Counted from the stretch's first letter, positions 10,106 to 19,694 are shown. The stretch is DNA of 64,000 bases from Bosea sp. NBC_00550 (GCF_026020075.1 NZ_CP102772.1:3996501-4060500); one strand, 5' to 3'. Numbers and translations: made by a program. Notes: a model not told the origin generated them from the sequence alone.

Positions 10106-11008
10106 GTGACCACTACATTCGCCTTGGCGACGCCGAGCTATCGGGGCGATCTCGATCGCTGCCGGCTGCTCTGCGCCAGCATCGATCGTTTCGTCACCGG
10201 CCAGGCCGTCCATTACCTGCTGGTGGAAGATCGTGACGTCCCGCTTTTTCGCGATCTCGAAGGGCCGCGCCGGCGTATCCTGCCCGAATCCCAATTGCTG
10301 CCGCACTGGCTGAAATCGATCCCGGATCCGCTGAGCTTCGGCAAGCGGCGGATCTGGACAGGGCTGGGCGCCGCGGCTCGCGGCCTGCCGCCGCTGCGCG
10401 GCTGGCATACGCAGCAATTGCGCAAGTTTGCTGTCGCCAAGGCCAGCAGCGAGGACGTCGTCCTCTTCGCCGATTCGGACATGCTCTTCGTCAGACCCTT
10501 CAAGCTCGAGAGCCTCCTGAGAGACGGGGCCATCCGCCTCTACCGCAAGCCGGACGCCATCACCGCCGACATGGCGCCCCATCGGCCATGGTGCGAGAAC
10601 GCCGCAGCTCTGCTCGGTCTCGGCCGGCCCAGCTATCCGGGACCCGACTACATCAACAATCTCGTGAGCTGGCGCCGCGAGCATGTATTGTCGCTGCTGG
10701 CCAGGATCGAGCGCGAGAGCGGCCGCGACTGGGTCAGCGCCATCGCGCGTGACCGCCAGTTCTCCGAGTACCTGATCTACGGCTACTACCTCGAACGCGT
10801 GCTCGGGCTGGAAGCGGCCGGGCACTGGCCGGATGCCCGCGAGCTCTGCAAGGGCTACTGGTTGAACGAGGATATGGAAGGCTTCGATCGGCTCGGTTCC
10901 TTCGAGGAGGTGCTCGAACCCTGGCAGGTCGCCATCGGCATACAGTCCTTCATCGGCCAGCCGCTCGACCGGATCCGCGCGCTGTTCGAGCGGCAGGCCT
11001 CAGCGTGA
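10106..11008 (+). CDS. DUF6492-type protein, probable glycosyltransferase-like
   Basis: The protein has about 300 residues from GTG at 10106, which is preceded by GCCGGA. An ATG at 10067 inside the previous gene would add 13 residues without homology-like character. The N-terminus FALATPSYRGDLDRC resembles nucleotide-sugar-binding folds. VLFADSDMLFV carries a DSD (DxD-like) metal site about one third into the protein. This fits the DUF6492 family found in polysaccharide loci. No donor or acceptor can be named. Its 3' end overlaps the convergent flippase gene by nine bases. Confidence 0.72.
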   Translation: MTTTFALATPSYRGDLDRCRLLCASIDRFVTGQAVHYLLVEDRDVPLFRDLEGPRRRILPESQLLPHWLKSIPDPLSFGKRRIWTGLGAAARGLPPLRGWHTQQLRKFAVAKASSEDVVLFADSDMLFVRPFKLESLLRDGAIRLYRKPDAITADMAPHRPWCENAAALLGLGRPSYPGPDYINNLVSWRREHVLSLLARIERESGRDWVSAIARDRQFSEYLIYGYYLERVLGLEAAGHWPDARELCKGYWLNEDMEGFDRLGSFEEVLEPWQVAIGIQSFIGQPLDRIRALFERQASA

Positions 11009-12241
11009 GGCAGGCCGCCCGGCCCGCGCGAGCAGCCCGTAGGTGAAGCCGGCCGAGACGAGATAGACCAGCCCGAAGACGAGGTTCATCCAGCCGGCCC
11101 AGGCCTCGCCTTCGGCAAAGCGCGACATCACGGCCGAGATCAGCGCGGCCTTCAGCGCGGTCAGCAGGCACAAAAGCGCGATGCGCGAGCCGGTCCGCTC
11201 CCGCGCATAGAGCAGCTCCGCATGATACTCGACGAGATTGCGGAAGGCCGGGACGAGCAGCATCGGCGCGAACAGATAGGCGGCTTCGGAGACATTGCGG
11301 CCGAGCAGCCCCGGGAAAGGCTTGAGCGCGACGATGACCGCCATGAAGCCGGCGATCGAGATCAGCGCGATGCCGATCTCGAAGCCGGCGAGCCGCCTGA
11401 GGCCGCCGAGCCCGCGATCCGTCATGATCTTCTGCACCAGCATCTGGGTGAAGCTGCGCACCGGCATCGCCGTCAGGTCGATGACCCGGAGCGCGATGGC
11501 GTAGAGCCCGGCCGTGCGCTCGCCGGCGAGGCCGAGCACCAGCAGCTTGTCGAGCTCGGCCTGGATGTAGAAGACGATGTCGGCCGCACCCGCGTAGACT
11601 GCATCGGCCATGCGGCGCGGATAGAGGCTGCGCACCAGGCGCCAGCGCGACGCCGGCAGGAAGGCGGTCAGCGCGATCAGGGCGCTCGCCATCGTCGCGG
11701 CGCCATAGGCGAGGACCCAGCTTTCGAGGCTGGCATGGCCGAAGGTCATGAAGAGCAGCGCCGCGATCGTGCGCAGCCCCGAGCCGATGATGACGAGGAG
11801 CGCCGCTTGCCGGAAGCGGCGCAGGCCGTTGTTGACGATGGCGACGACCTCGACGGGCCGCCAGCCCAGCACTTCCGCGACGATGATGACCGCGAATGGT
11901 AGGATGGCGAGCCGGTCCGCGAACAACAGCGCATAGACGATGGCGGCGACGGCGGCGATCAGCGGCAGCGACAGCAGGCTGAGCGCGCTGAAGCCCGCCA
12001 GATAGGCCCCGAGCAGGCGCGGCTTCACCGTCGCGACGCGATAGAGCGGCGAGATGAATCCGAAGGCGAGCAGGCGCGACAGGATCAGCCCCGTCGAGGA
12101 CGCCGCAGCGAACAATCCGAATTCGCCGAGGGTCAACGTATTCGCAACGATGAGGAAGTAGACAAGGGAGATGGTGAGCCGGCCGGCGGAGCCGCTCAGG
12201 ATGGTGAGGTAGGCGGAAATGGTGGCACGATCTGGCAGCAT
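11000..12241 (-). CDS. Wzx-like polysaccharide flippase (MOP/MVF superfamily)
   Basis: The 413-residue membrane protein starts at ATG 12241 (MLPDRATIS). The frame stays open further upstream, but that part is antisense to the GH10 gene and has no membrane character. About 12 hydrophobic segments run along the protein, the first ones around SLVYFLIVANTLTLGEFGLF, as in polysaccharide transporters that flip lipid-linked repeat units across the inner membrane. It lies on the opposite strand to its neighbours. No Wzy polymerase is recognisable nearby. Confidence 0.8.
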   Translation of the reverse strand: MLPDRATISAYLTILSGSAGRLTISLVYFLIVANTLTLGEFGLFAAASSTGLILSRLLAFGFISPLYRVATVKPRLLGAYLAGFSALSLLSLPLIAAVAAIVYALLFADRLAILPFAVIIVAEVLGWRPVEVVAIVNNGLRRFRQAALLVIIGSGLRTIAALLFMTFGHASLESWVLAYGAATMASALIALTAFLPASRWRLVRSLYPRRMADAVYAGAADIVFYIQAELDKLLVLGLAGERTAGLYAIALRVIDLTAMPVRSFTQMLVQKIMTDRGLGGLRRLAGFEIGIALISIAGFMAVIVALKPFPGLLGRNVSEAAYLFAPMLLVPAFRNLVEYHAELLYARERTGSRIALLCLLTALKAALISAVMSRFAEGEAWAGWMNLVFGLVYLVSAGFTYGLLARAGRPASR

Positions 12242-12355
12242 GATCCGTTCTCGCGGCGGCTGGCCCGGCGCGTGCCCTCTTATGGCGGCATAGCGGTTCC
12301 GTCTTAGCTGAGAGGCGTTGCGCGACCCTAAACGAAACGAAGGCGTTCCTTTTTC

Positions 12356-13450
12356 ATGCAGGAAACCGAAGTGGTCCGGACTGGAGCTATGCCAACGCGG
12401 CGCATGGCGCTGCGGGGAGCGGCTGCTTTGGTCGCCGCCGGCGCCGCGGCCGGCTCCGGCTCGGCAACGGCTGCACCACAGCCGATCCCATTCGGCTCGG
12501 CCGCCGAGATCGATACGTTTCGCAAGGACCCGCGCTATCGCGAGGCGCTGACGCGCTATTGCGACGTGATCGTGCCGATGAACGACCTGAAGTGGGAGGC
12601 GCTGCGCCATGATCAGCCGCGTTTCGACTTCTCCGGTGCCGACGAGCTCGTTGCCTTCGCCGAAGCCAATCGGAAATCGCTGCGCGGCCATACGCTGCTG
12701 TGGGGAGAGGCCCTGCCGCCCTGGGCCAAGCAGATGACGACGCGGGCCGAGGCCGAGCGCGAGCTCGTCAACCACATCGAGATCGTCGTCGACCGCTACA
12801 AGGGCCGCATCGCGACCTGGGACGTGGTCAACGAAGTCATCAAAAACGATCCGCAGCCCGGCGAACCCTATCGCGACACGATCTGGCAGCGCCTGCTGGG
12901 CCCGGAGCATGTCGACATCGCCTTCCGCACGGCGGCCCGGACCGACCCGAAGGCGCGCCTCGTCCTCAATGATTTCCATTTCGAGGAGCCGGTGCCGGGT
13001 GCAGCCGCCCGCCGCAAGGTCGCGCTCGATATCTGCCGACGCCTGAAGGACAAGGGCATCCCGGTGCACGGCATCGGCATGCAGGCGCATCTTTATGCCG
13101 AAAAGGGCATCGACGTGGACGGTCTGCAACGCTTCATGCGTGATCTCGACGCGCTCGATCTCGATGTCGAGATCACCGAGCTCGACGTCATCGACTGGAA
13201 GCTGCCGCCCGATCCCGGCCAGCGCGACAAGACGGCGGCGGCGCTGGTCTCGACCTTCCTCGGTGCCGTCTGTTCGGCGAAGCGGCCGAAGGCGATCGTC
13301 ACCTGGGGTCTCACCGATCGCTATTCCTGGGTTCACGAGACCTTCCCGCGCAAGGACAGTGCCCGCGCCCGGCCCTTGCCGCTCGATGCCGACTATCGGC
13401 CAAAGCCGATGCTGGCGGTGCTCGAAGGCTATCGGCGCGGGACGGCCTGA
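12356..13450 (+). CDS. GH10-family endo-1,4-beta-xylanase-like glycoside hydrolase, Tat-exported
   Basis: The 364-residue protein has a twin-arginine-like N-terminus: Arg15-Arg16 (TRRMALRG), then an Ala-rich hydrophobic stretch ending near residue 40. The (beta/alpha)8 GH10 domain follows. WDVVNE gives the acid/base Glu160 and ITELDV the nucleophile Glu275. DDLKWE-like NDLKWE (76-81) and GHTLLW (111-116) are also classical GH10 substrate-site motifs. The neighbours are polysaccharide genes, and the co-polymerase gene begins nine bases downstream. A role in trimming or releasing the exopolysaccharide in the periplasm is therefore more plausible than plant-xylan use, but this is inference. Confidence 0.88.
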   Translation: MQETEVVRTGAMPTRRMALRGAAALVAAGAAAGSGSATAAPQPIPFGSAAEIDTFRKDPRYREALTRYCDVIVPMNDLKWEALRHDQPRFDFSGADELVAFAEANRKSLRGHTLLWGEALPPWAKQMTTRAEAERELVNHIEIVVDRYKGRIATWDVVNEVIKNDPQPGEPYRDTIWQRLLGPEHVDIAFRTAARTDPKARLVLNDFHFEEPVPGAAARRKVALDICRRLKDKGIPVHGIGMQAHLYAEKGIDVDGLQRFMRDLDALDLDVEITELDVIDWKLPPDPGQRDKTAAALVSTFLGAVCSAKRPKAIVTWGLTDRYSWVHETFPRKDSARARPLPLDADYRPKPMLAVLEGYRRGTA

Positions 13451-13459
13451 TGAGGAACA

Positions 13460-15868
13460 GTGAAGCGTAGCGTCATGTTCACCACCGAGCCCGCCGCAAA
13501 CAGAGGACAGGAGGCACCGGATCGCCCAGAGCGGCCGTCTGCGCCCGTCTCTGCGCAGTTCGCGAAACTGGCCGATCCCGCCTGGATCGCGGCGACGCTA
13601 TGGACCCGGCGCGGGCTGATCCTGCTGATGGCCCTGCTCGGCCTCGGCCTTGCGGTGGTCGCCGGCCTGCTGATGACGCCGAAATACGTCTCGACGGCGC
13701 AGCTCTTCATCGATCCGCGCGACCTGCGCGTGCTGCAGAACGACGTCTCGCCCAGTTCGGTCGGCAGCGATCCGACCTCGATCACCGGCTATCTCGAAAG
13801 CCAGGCGCGGGTGATCGCCTCGGACAGCATCAAGTCGCGCGTCGTCGAGCGGCTCGGCCTCGACAGGGATCCCGATTTCGGTGGCGCCTCGCGCGGCTTC
13901 CTCTCCCGTCTGCTGGGCGGCAGTGATACCGCTCCCTCGCCGAACGCGGTGCTTTATGCGCTCGCGGCGCTCGACCGGAACGTCACCGTCCGGCGCGGCG
14001 AACGCACCTTTGTCATCGATATCGCCGTCACTGCGAGTGATCCCGACAAAGCCGCGAAGATCGCCAATGCGCTCGCCGAAGCCTATCTCGAAGATCAGGC
14101 GGCCGTCCGCTCCGAAGCGGCGCAGCGCGCGACCGCGTCGTTGACGGGCCGGCTGGAGGAGCTGCGCAACCGGCTGCGCATTGCCGAGGAGAAGGCCGAG
14201 AAATACAAGGAGGCCAACAATATCGTCGGCCTCAATGGCCGCTCGCTGAGCGAGGAGCAGCTTTCGCTCAACGCGGCCCAGCTCGTCGCGGCCCGGACGC
14301 GGACGACGGAAGCGAAGGCCAAATACGACCAGATCGCCGCGACGCGCGCATCCAGTGTCGAGGCCGGCGCTTTTCCCGAGGCCGTCGCCTCCAACACCAT
14401 GACCGCCCTGCGTGCCCAGCTCGGAGCTGCGCTGGCGCGGGAAGCCGATCTTCTCGCTTCGCTGGGTGCGCGCCACCCGGCATTGGTTGCCGCCCAGTCG
14501 CAGGTCCGGGACGCTCGTCGCCAGATCGCCGACGAGCTCACGCGTATCGCCCGAGCCGCCAAGGCGGAGTATGACCGTGCCGCCGAAGCCGAGCGCCAGT
14601 TCGCCCGCCGTGTCGACCAGCTCACGACCGGCCAATACGCAGCCGGTCGCGCTTCGGTGCAGCTGCGCGAGCTCGATCGCGAGGTCGAGTCCTCGCGCGC
14701 GATCTACGACGCCTTCCTGCGGCGCGCCCGCGAAACGGGCGAGCTGGGCGGCATCGACACCACCAATGCCCGCGTCATCAGCCCGGCGATGCCGCCGCTG
14801 GAGAAGAGCGGAATCAGCCGCCGGACGCTCGCCCTGATCGGCCTGATCGGCGGTGGCGGCGCCGGAGCCGTTCTGGCGCTCGGCCTGGCGCTTTTCGCCG
14901 TACCCAGGCCGACGCCGGAGAGCGAGCGCCCGCCGCGCAAGCCGTTCTGGCGGCGTGTGCCTCGTCCTGTTGTGTCGGCCGCACCCGAGGAGCAGCCGGA
15001 AGCAGCGCCTGCTCCTGCGCCGCCACCGCCTCGCGCTGCGACGGCGTCACCGGACCCGCAGCCGGCAACCTCTCCCAAAGCGGGAGCATTGAGCAGGGCA
15101 GGTCTGCGCCGGCTCCTGGCAATCCAGGGCGGCCCGGCGGCCGCCAGCGTCGAGGCTCCCTCGGCGGCAGCACCAACACCGATGCTCGGCTCGATTCCGC
15201 CGGTTCGTCACCGCCGCTGGCGCCGCGACCCTGTCGAGCTGCGCTCGGTCTTTCAGTCGCAGGCCCATCTCGTCGATGTCATCGACAAGCCGCAGGCCGG
15301 CTTCGCCAAGGCGGTCGCCGCGATCCGGGCCGAACTGGCACGGGCGGGACAGGGCCGGGAGCGGCGCATTCTCGTCCTCGGCCTGCAGCCGCAGGCGGGC
15401 ACAACCACGCTGGCCCTCAACCTGGCGCTCGATGCCGCTCAATCCGGCCTGCCGGCGCTGCTCGTGGATGCCGGAGACGGCACGTTGGGCTTGACCCGTG
15501 TCTTCGCGGCCGATGCCCCGGCCGGCCTCGGCGATGTGCTCGGCGGCAGGCTTGCGCTGACGCGGGCGATTCTGAAGGACGAGGGCACGGGCCTGGCCTT
15601 CCTGCCTCGTGCGGGCGGACTGCCCTCGTCACTCTCCGGCGCGATCCAGAGCGAGTTGTTCGGCACGGCCCGCCGCTTCGGGCCGATCATTGTGGATGGC
15701 GGCAGCCTGGGTTCGGATGGTCTCAGCCGGCGCTTTGCCGAGGCGGCGGACGACATCGTGCTGGTCGTCCGCGGGAGCAAGCCGGTCCCGGCCCAGATCG
15801 AGGAGTGGCGCAAGGAATTCGGCGCACAGGCCGGCAAGCTGCGCGGCATCGTGCTCAACGGCGTTTGA
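13460..15868 (+). CDS. GumC/Wzc-like polysaccharide co-polymerase with degenerate tyrosine-kinase domain
   Basis: The protein has 802 residues from GTG 13460; ATG 13475 is an alternative start. A first transmembrane segment lies at about residues 50-72. The periplasmic Wzz/GumC domain has a long coiled-coil region (about 210-420). The second membrane segment lies near 452-478. A Pro/Ala-rich linker and a BY-kinase-like ATPase fold (about 620-802) complete it. The Walker A position reads QAGTTTLALN and has no Lys. VDAGDG replaces the usual Walker A' aspartate-rich motif, and there is no C-terminal tyrosine cluster. It is probably a chain-length regulator without kinase activity. Confidence 0.88.
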   Translation: MKRSVMFTTEPAANRGQEAPDRPERPSAPVSAQFAKLADPAWIAATLWTRRGLILLMALLGLGLAVVAGLLMTPKYVSTAQLFIDPRDLRVLQNDVSPSSVGSDPTSITGYLESQARVIASDSIKSRVVERLGLDRDPDFGGASRGFLSRLLGGSDTAPSPNAVLYALAALDRNVTVRRGERTFVIDIAVTASDPDKAAKIANALAEAYLEDQAAVRSEAAQRATASLTGRLEELRNRLRIAEEKAEKYKEANNIVGLNGRSLSEEQLSLNAAQLVAARTRTTEAKAKYDQIAATRASSVEAGAFPEAVASNTMTALRAQLGAALAREADLLASLGARHPALVAAQSQVRDARRQIADELTRIARAAKAEYDRAAEAERQFARRVDQLTTGQYAAGRASVQLRELDREVESSRAIYDAFLRRARETGELGGIDTTNARVISPAMPPLEKSGISRRTLALIGLIGGGGAGAVLALGLALFAVPRPTPESERPPRKPFWRRVPRPVVSAAPEEQPEAAPAPAPPPPRAATASPDPQPATSPKAGALSRAGLRRLLAIQGGPAAASVEAPSAAAPTPMLGSIPPVRHRRWRRDPVELRSVFQSQAHLVDVIDKPQAGFAKAVAAIRAELARAGQGRERRILVLGLQPQAGTTTLALNLALDAAQSGLPALLVDAGDGTLGLTRVFAADAPAGLGDVLGGRLALTRAILKDEGTGLAFLPRAGGLPSSLSGAIQSELFGTARRFGPIIVDGGSLGSDGLSRRFAEAADDIVLVVRGSKPVPAQIEEWRKEFGAQAGKLRGIVLNGV

Positions 15869-15898
15869 ACGCCGCGCATGTGGCGCGGAGAGCCCGCG

Positions 15899-16951
15899 TC
15901 AGTTTTTCTCGGGCTTGCGATACTGCTCGTTTGCGACGCCGAATTCCGACATCAGCCGGCCGAGCGCGACCTGTGCGTGATAAAGGCCGATGAGGCCGGA
16001 GCGGGTCTGAATGGCGAGGGCGATTCCGCGCGGCACCGACGGGCCTAGGAGTGCCAGAGACTTCGCCAGCACCCGCAACCGGCCGTGAAGGCCGGGATGC
16101 TGCCGTCGCTCGATCGCGGCGGAGATCGCGCCATTGCGCAAGCCCCGCGCCGCAATCCAGCCGAACTCGCTGCGCCGGGCCGGCATCGTCTCGCGCTGCG
16201 CCGCCTCTTGCACCCACCAGAAGCGGAAGCCGGCGGCCTTGGCACGCGTGAAAAAATCCGTATCGCCCCCGCCGGTGAAATCGAAGCTCTCGTCGAGGAT
16301 GGGGAAGCCGAGCCGCTCGAGCACCTCGCGCCGGATCAGATAGTTGGCGCTGGAATAGAGCATCGGCACCGGGCCAGAGACGCTGTAATGCGAGCGAAAG
16401 ACGGGATGGGCCGAGAGCCAGCTACGCGACGCATCGGCGAAGACGGGCGTGACCGAACCGCCGAACAGCGCGGCAGGGGCGGTGGCGGCAGCCTTGAGGA
16501 AGGCATCGAGCCAGCCGGGCTCGGCCTCCTCGTCGTCGTCGATGCCGAGGACCTGCTTAAGAGCCGGAAAGCGCGTCAACGCGCAGCGCCAGGCGGCGTT
16601 ATAGGCCTTGCAGTTGCCCTGCCGCGGCTCGACGATCACCAGGCCCTTGAACAGTCCCGCCGCATGCAGCGCGGCCGCCCGCGCGGCGCCGGCCCGTTCG
16701 AGGCCTTCGTTCTCGACGACGATAATTGCGAAGTCGTGCCCGCCCTGCTGGCCGGCCAGCGAGCGCAGGGTCGCCTCCAGCAGGTCGGGGCGTTTGAAGG
16801 TCGGCACGCAGACGACGCTTTCGACGCTCGCAAGCGCCTCCGGCGGTGATTGCGCGATCACCGCGAAGCTTTCAGGCGTGTCGAAACGCGGCCCGCGATC
16901 CGTTCGCGAAGCCTTTTCCGCCATTGCGCCCCTGTCGTCGGCTGTCGTCAT
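15899..16951 (-). CDS. Family 2 glycosyltransferase
   Basis: The protein has 350 residues from ATG 16951; ATG 16924 is a second possible start. The GT-A fold begins with CVPTFKRPDLLEATLRS. The metal-binding DDDEEAEPGW lies after the nucleotide-sugar pocket, and FTGGGDTDFFTR is the acceptor-side signature. It probably adds a sugar to the lipid-linked repeat unit of the locus. It is convergent with the co-polymerase gene (30 bases apart) and divergent from the GT4 gene, with about 150 bases of possible promoter between them. Confidence 0.87.
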   Translation of the reverse strand: MTTADDRGAMAEKASRTDRGPRFDTPESFAVIAQSPPEALASVESVVCVPTFKRPDLLEATLRSLAGQQGGHDFAIIVVENEGLERAGAARAAALHAAGLFKGLVIVEPRQGNCKAYNAAWRCALTRFPALKQVLGIDDDEEAEPGWLDAFLKAAATAPAALFGGSVTPVFADASRSWLSAHPVFRSHYSVSGPVPMLYSSANYLIRREVLERLGFPILDESFDFTGGGDTDFFTRAKAAGFRFWWVQEAAQRETMPARRSEFGWIAARGLRNGAISAAIERRQHPGLHGRLRVLAKSLALLGPSVPRGIALAIQTRSGLIGLYHAQVALGRLMSEFGVANEQYRKPEKN

Positions 16952-17108
16952 GGCTGTCAGCTTTAAGCTGTCGCGGCTTAAGGTTCGGTATGTCCGGCTG
17001 CGGAAAGAACGGCAGATCCGGGTAGCCGGCGTTGAGCATAGCCGGCGACGACGCTTGACCCGCAAAGGCAATGAGAAGACTGAAGGCCATCGACAGACGA
17101 GTCTTTCC

Positions 17109-18278
17109 TTGCGCCTGGCATTCCTCACCTCCCTCATTCCCGTCCCGCGGCCGGACACCGGCTTCGAGATCGCCAATGCCGCGATCCTCTCGGCGTTGCG
17201 CGAGGCCGGCCACGACGTGACGGCGATCGGCTTCCTACGGCCGGGAGAGAAGCCCGCCGATCCGGAGAGGGCGGTCGTCGTCGCGCAGGTAGACATCGAG
17301 AATGCCGCGGTTCCGCCCTCAACAAGGCTGCGCTGGCTCGTGTCGGCGCTCCGTTCCGGCCTGCCCGTCGCCTGCGCCAAGCTTCGGCTGGCGGGCGCCG
17401 GGAGCCTTGTCGAGACAGTGCGGGCCCAAGGCGCTTTCGACGCCATCATCCTGAATTCAGTGCTGCTGCCCGGCGCCTTTCCCGAGTTGCTGCAACTCGC
17501 CCCCTGCATCGTAGTCGAGCACAACATCGAGTACGTCTCGGCCCGCCAGAACGCCGAAACGGCGCGCGGCCCGATCATGCGCCGGCTCTTTGCACGCGAG
17601 GCGAGGCTGCTCGAAGCGATCGAGCGCAGGCTCTGGCGTCAGGCGCACTTCATCTGGACCTTGGCGGAAGAGGATCGAGAAGTGCTCGGGCCGGAATATC
17701 AGGATAAATCGAGCGCCTTGCCGCTGCTCGGCGCGGAAGCTGTCGAAGCCTCGGCCGCTCCGCTCGATGAACCGCCGGCCTTCGATATCGGCCTGGTCGG
17801 GACCTGGACCTGGGAACCCAACCGGGTCGGCCTCGACTGGTTCCTGCGCGAGGTCTGCCCCTTGCTGCCGGAAGGGCTGCGCATCGCCGTCGCCGGGCGC
17901 GTGCCGCCGGAGCTGCGCACGCCGCTCAATGTCACGCTCGTCGGGCGCGTGCCGAGCGCTGCCGCCTTCCTACGCTCCTGCCGGATTGTCGCCCTGGCGA
18001 GCCGGGCGGGCACGGGCGTCCAGCTCAAGACGGTCGAGACGCTGCAGCTCGGCCTGCCGGCGGTGGCGACCTCGCTCTCCTGCCGCGGCTTCTCCGACCT
18101 GCCGGCGAATTTCACGCTGGCCGACACCCCGCAGGATTTTGCCGCGGCTCTGGCGGCGCGCCTTGCCATCATCCATGTCGGCGATCGGCAGCGTATCGAT
18201 GGTGCGGATTTCCTTGCTGGCCAACGCAGCGCCCTGTCGCAAGGGTTGGCGCGCGGCCTCGCCGCTGCGACAGGCTGA
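17109..18278 (+). CDS. GT4-type glycosyltransferase (GT-B fold)
   Basis: The protein has about 389 residues if TTG 17109 is the start; TTG 17055 is an alternative, and no good ATG is in frame. The N-terminal half has PDTGFEIANAAIL and VVEHNIEYVSA. The C-terminal half has LVGTWTWEPNRVGLDWF and VALASRAGTGVQLKTVE, a pattern shared with cell-wall and EPS GT4 enzymes (glycogen-synthase-like fold). It likely acts on a lipid-linked glycan in the cytoplasm. The non-ATG start is uncertain. It is the last gene of the first polysaccharide locus. Confidence 0.82.
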   Translation: MRLAFLTSLIPVPRPDTGFEIANAAILSALREAGHDVTAIGFLRPGEKPADPERAVVVAQVDIENAAVPPSTRLRWLVSALRSGLPVACAKLRLAGAGSLVETVRAQGAFDAIILNSVLLPGAFPELLQLAPCIVVEHNIEYVSARQNAETARGPIMRRLFAREARLLEAIERRLWRQAHFIWTLAEEDREVLGPEYQDKSSALPLLGAEAVEASAAPLDEPPAFDIGLVGTWTWEPNRVGLDWFLREVCPLLPEGLRIAVAGRVPPELRTPLNVTLVGRVPSAAAFLRSCRIVALASRAGTGVQLKTVETLQLGLPAVATSLSCRGFSDLPANFTLADTPQDFAAALAARLAIIHVGDRQRIDGADFLAGQRSALSQGLARGLAAATG

Positions 18279-18602
18279 GCGGCTCTACTTCGACGGGGCA
18301 GACCTTTCACGTCGGCGGCCGCGGATCAGGCTCATTTCGGCCAGCCCACATGAACAATCAGCCCGCGAGAGGGGAAACGGCTCGGCGCAGTGCCCGCAGC
18401 GCGGGCCTCGTGATCCTGCGACGTGCGCCCTCCCAGAACCCGTTCGAGCGGTTCCCGGCAATGCAGTCTCGGCTTCCGTCGCGCCATCGGCACAACCCGG
18501 TCATGTGACTTTGTCATTGGCCGGAATGCCGCGATTCATCAATGATTTGGGCTTGGGACGAAACGCGGGACCGGTCTTCGATGCCGGCCGGGTCGAGGGG
18601 CG
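18279..18602. other. Intergenic region upstream of the DMT transporter
   Basis: This 324-base gap follows the GT4 gene. No coding frame with a start and sensible composition was found, and no strong hairpin with a T-run. It presumably holds the promoter of the transporter gene at 18603. Confidence 0.45.
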
Positions 18603-19694
18603 ATGAGCGAGGATCGGCAGACCGGTCGGCAAAGCCGATCAGGTTCGGAAGACGACGCGCCCACCTGGCAGGAGCCGGCGGCCTCACCGGCGCCCCGCCC
18701 CGATATCCAGATCGAAGCGCGCACGCCGATCGTTTTCTCGGACGTGCCTGATGGGCCGGACACGGGAGCCGCCAACTGGCTCGCCCATCGTCGGCGCCGG
18801 CTGCGGCACTGGTGGCGCGGCGCGAGCCCGAATCTGCGCGGCTCCGTCTTCATGCTCTCGGCGCTGCTGGTCTATGCGGTGATGGTCGCCGGCATCAAGC
18901 ATGTCGGGCAGGCCGTCCCGCTGGCGCAGATTCTGCTGATCCGGCAGGTGATCATGACGGCGATCCTGCTCGCCTTCGCGGCCGGCAGCCTGCGGCAGGC
19001 GCTGCACACCGAGCGGCTCGGCCTGCAGGTCTTCCGCAGCGTGATCACGCTGCTCTCCATGCTCTGCGGCTTCACTGCCGTTGTGAAGATACCGCTCGCC
19101 CAGGCGACCGCCATCGGCTTCAGCCAGGTGCTGTTCGTCACGATCGCCGCCGTGCTCGTGCTGAAGGAGGCGGTCGACGGTCGCCGCTGGGCCGCGACGA
19201 TCATCGGCTTCATCGGCGTGCTCATCATGCTGCGGCCGAGCAGCGACGGGCTCGATACCTACGCGCTGCTCTCGCTCGCCGGCGCCATCTTCGGCGCGGG
19301 CATCACCGTCAGCGTCCGCAAGCTCGCTTCGAGCGAGCGCACCGACACGATCCTGCTCTACCAGGGCATCGTGCTGATCGCCCTGCTGGCCGTGCCGGGT
19401 TGGCTCTGGTGGCAGCCGCCGACGCCGAACCAGTGGTTCTGGCTGATCACCCTCAGCCTGTTCGGCACCGCCGGGCAGTGGCTGATCACCCGCGCCTACC
19501 AGGTCGGCGAGGCGGCGGCGCTGGCGCCGCTCGACTTCAGTCGCTTGCTGCTGGCAAGCTTCACCGGCTTCGTCTTCTTCGCCGAGATTCCGGCGATTAC
19601 CACCTGGATCGGCGCCGCCATCGTGATCGGGGCGACGCTCTATACTATCCGCAAGAATGCGCGGGTCGCCGCCGTGCCGCCGGCCTCGGCCTGA
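18603..19694 (+). CDS. DMT-family (EamA) transporter
   Basis: The 363-residue inner-membrane protein has a charged, Pro-rich cytoplasmic N-terminus (about 70 residues). Roughly ten transmembrane helices follow, arranged as two EamA repeats (about 80-210 and 225-350). The second and third helices carry LIRQVIMTAILLAFA, and each repeat ends in a hydrophobic GFIGVLIMLRP-like helix. It resembles RhaT/S-adenosylmethionine-transporter-like members of the drug/metabolite superfamily, but the substrate cannot be read from sequence. It is followed 139 bases later by guaC on the same strand. Confidence 0.85.
   Translation: MSEDRQTGRQSRSGSEDDAPTWQEPAASPAPRPDIQIEARTPIVFSDVPDGPDTGAANWLAHRRRRLRHWWRGASPNLRGSVFMLSALLVYAVMVAGIKHVGQAVPLAQILLIRQVIMTAILLAFAAGSLRQALHTERLGLQVFRSVITLLSMLCGFTAVVKIPLAQATAIGFSQVLFVTIAAVLVLKEAVDGRRWAATIIGFIGVLIMLRPSSDGLDTYALLSLAGAIFGAGITVSVRKLASSERTDTILLYQGIVLIALLAVPGWLWWQPPTPNQWFWLITLSLFGTAGQWLITRAYQVGEAAALAPLDFSRLLLASFTGFVFFAEIPAITTWIGAAIVIGATLYTIRKNARVAAVPPASA

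Noticed and set aside
11000..13336. 778-residue reading of the flippase frame
   Set aside because: The upstream half is antisense to the GH10 gene and lacks hydrophobic segments; the flippase itself starts at 12241.
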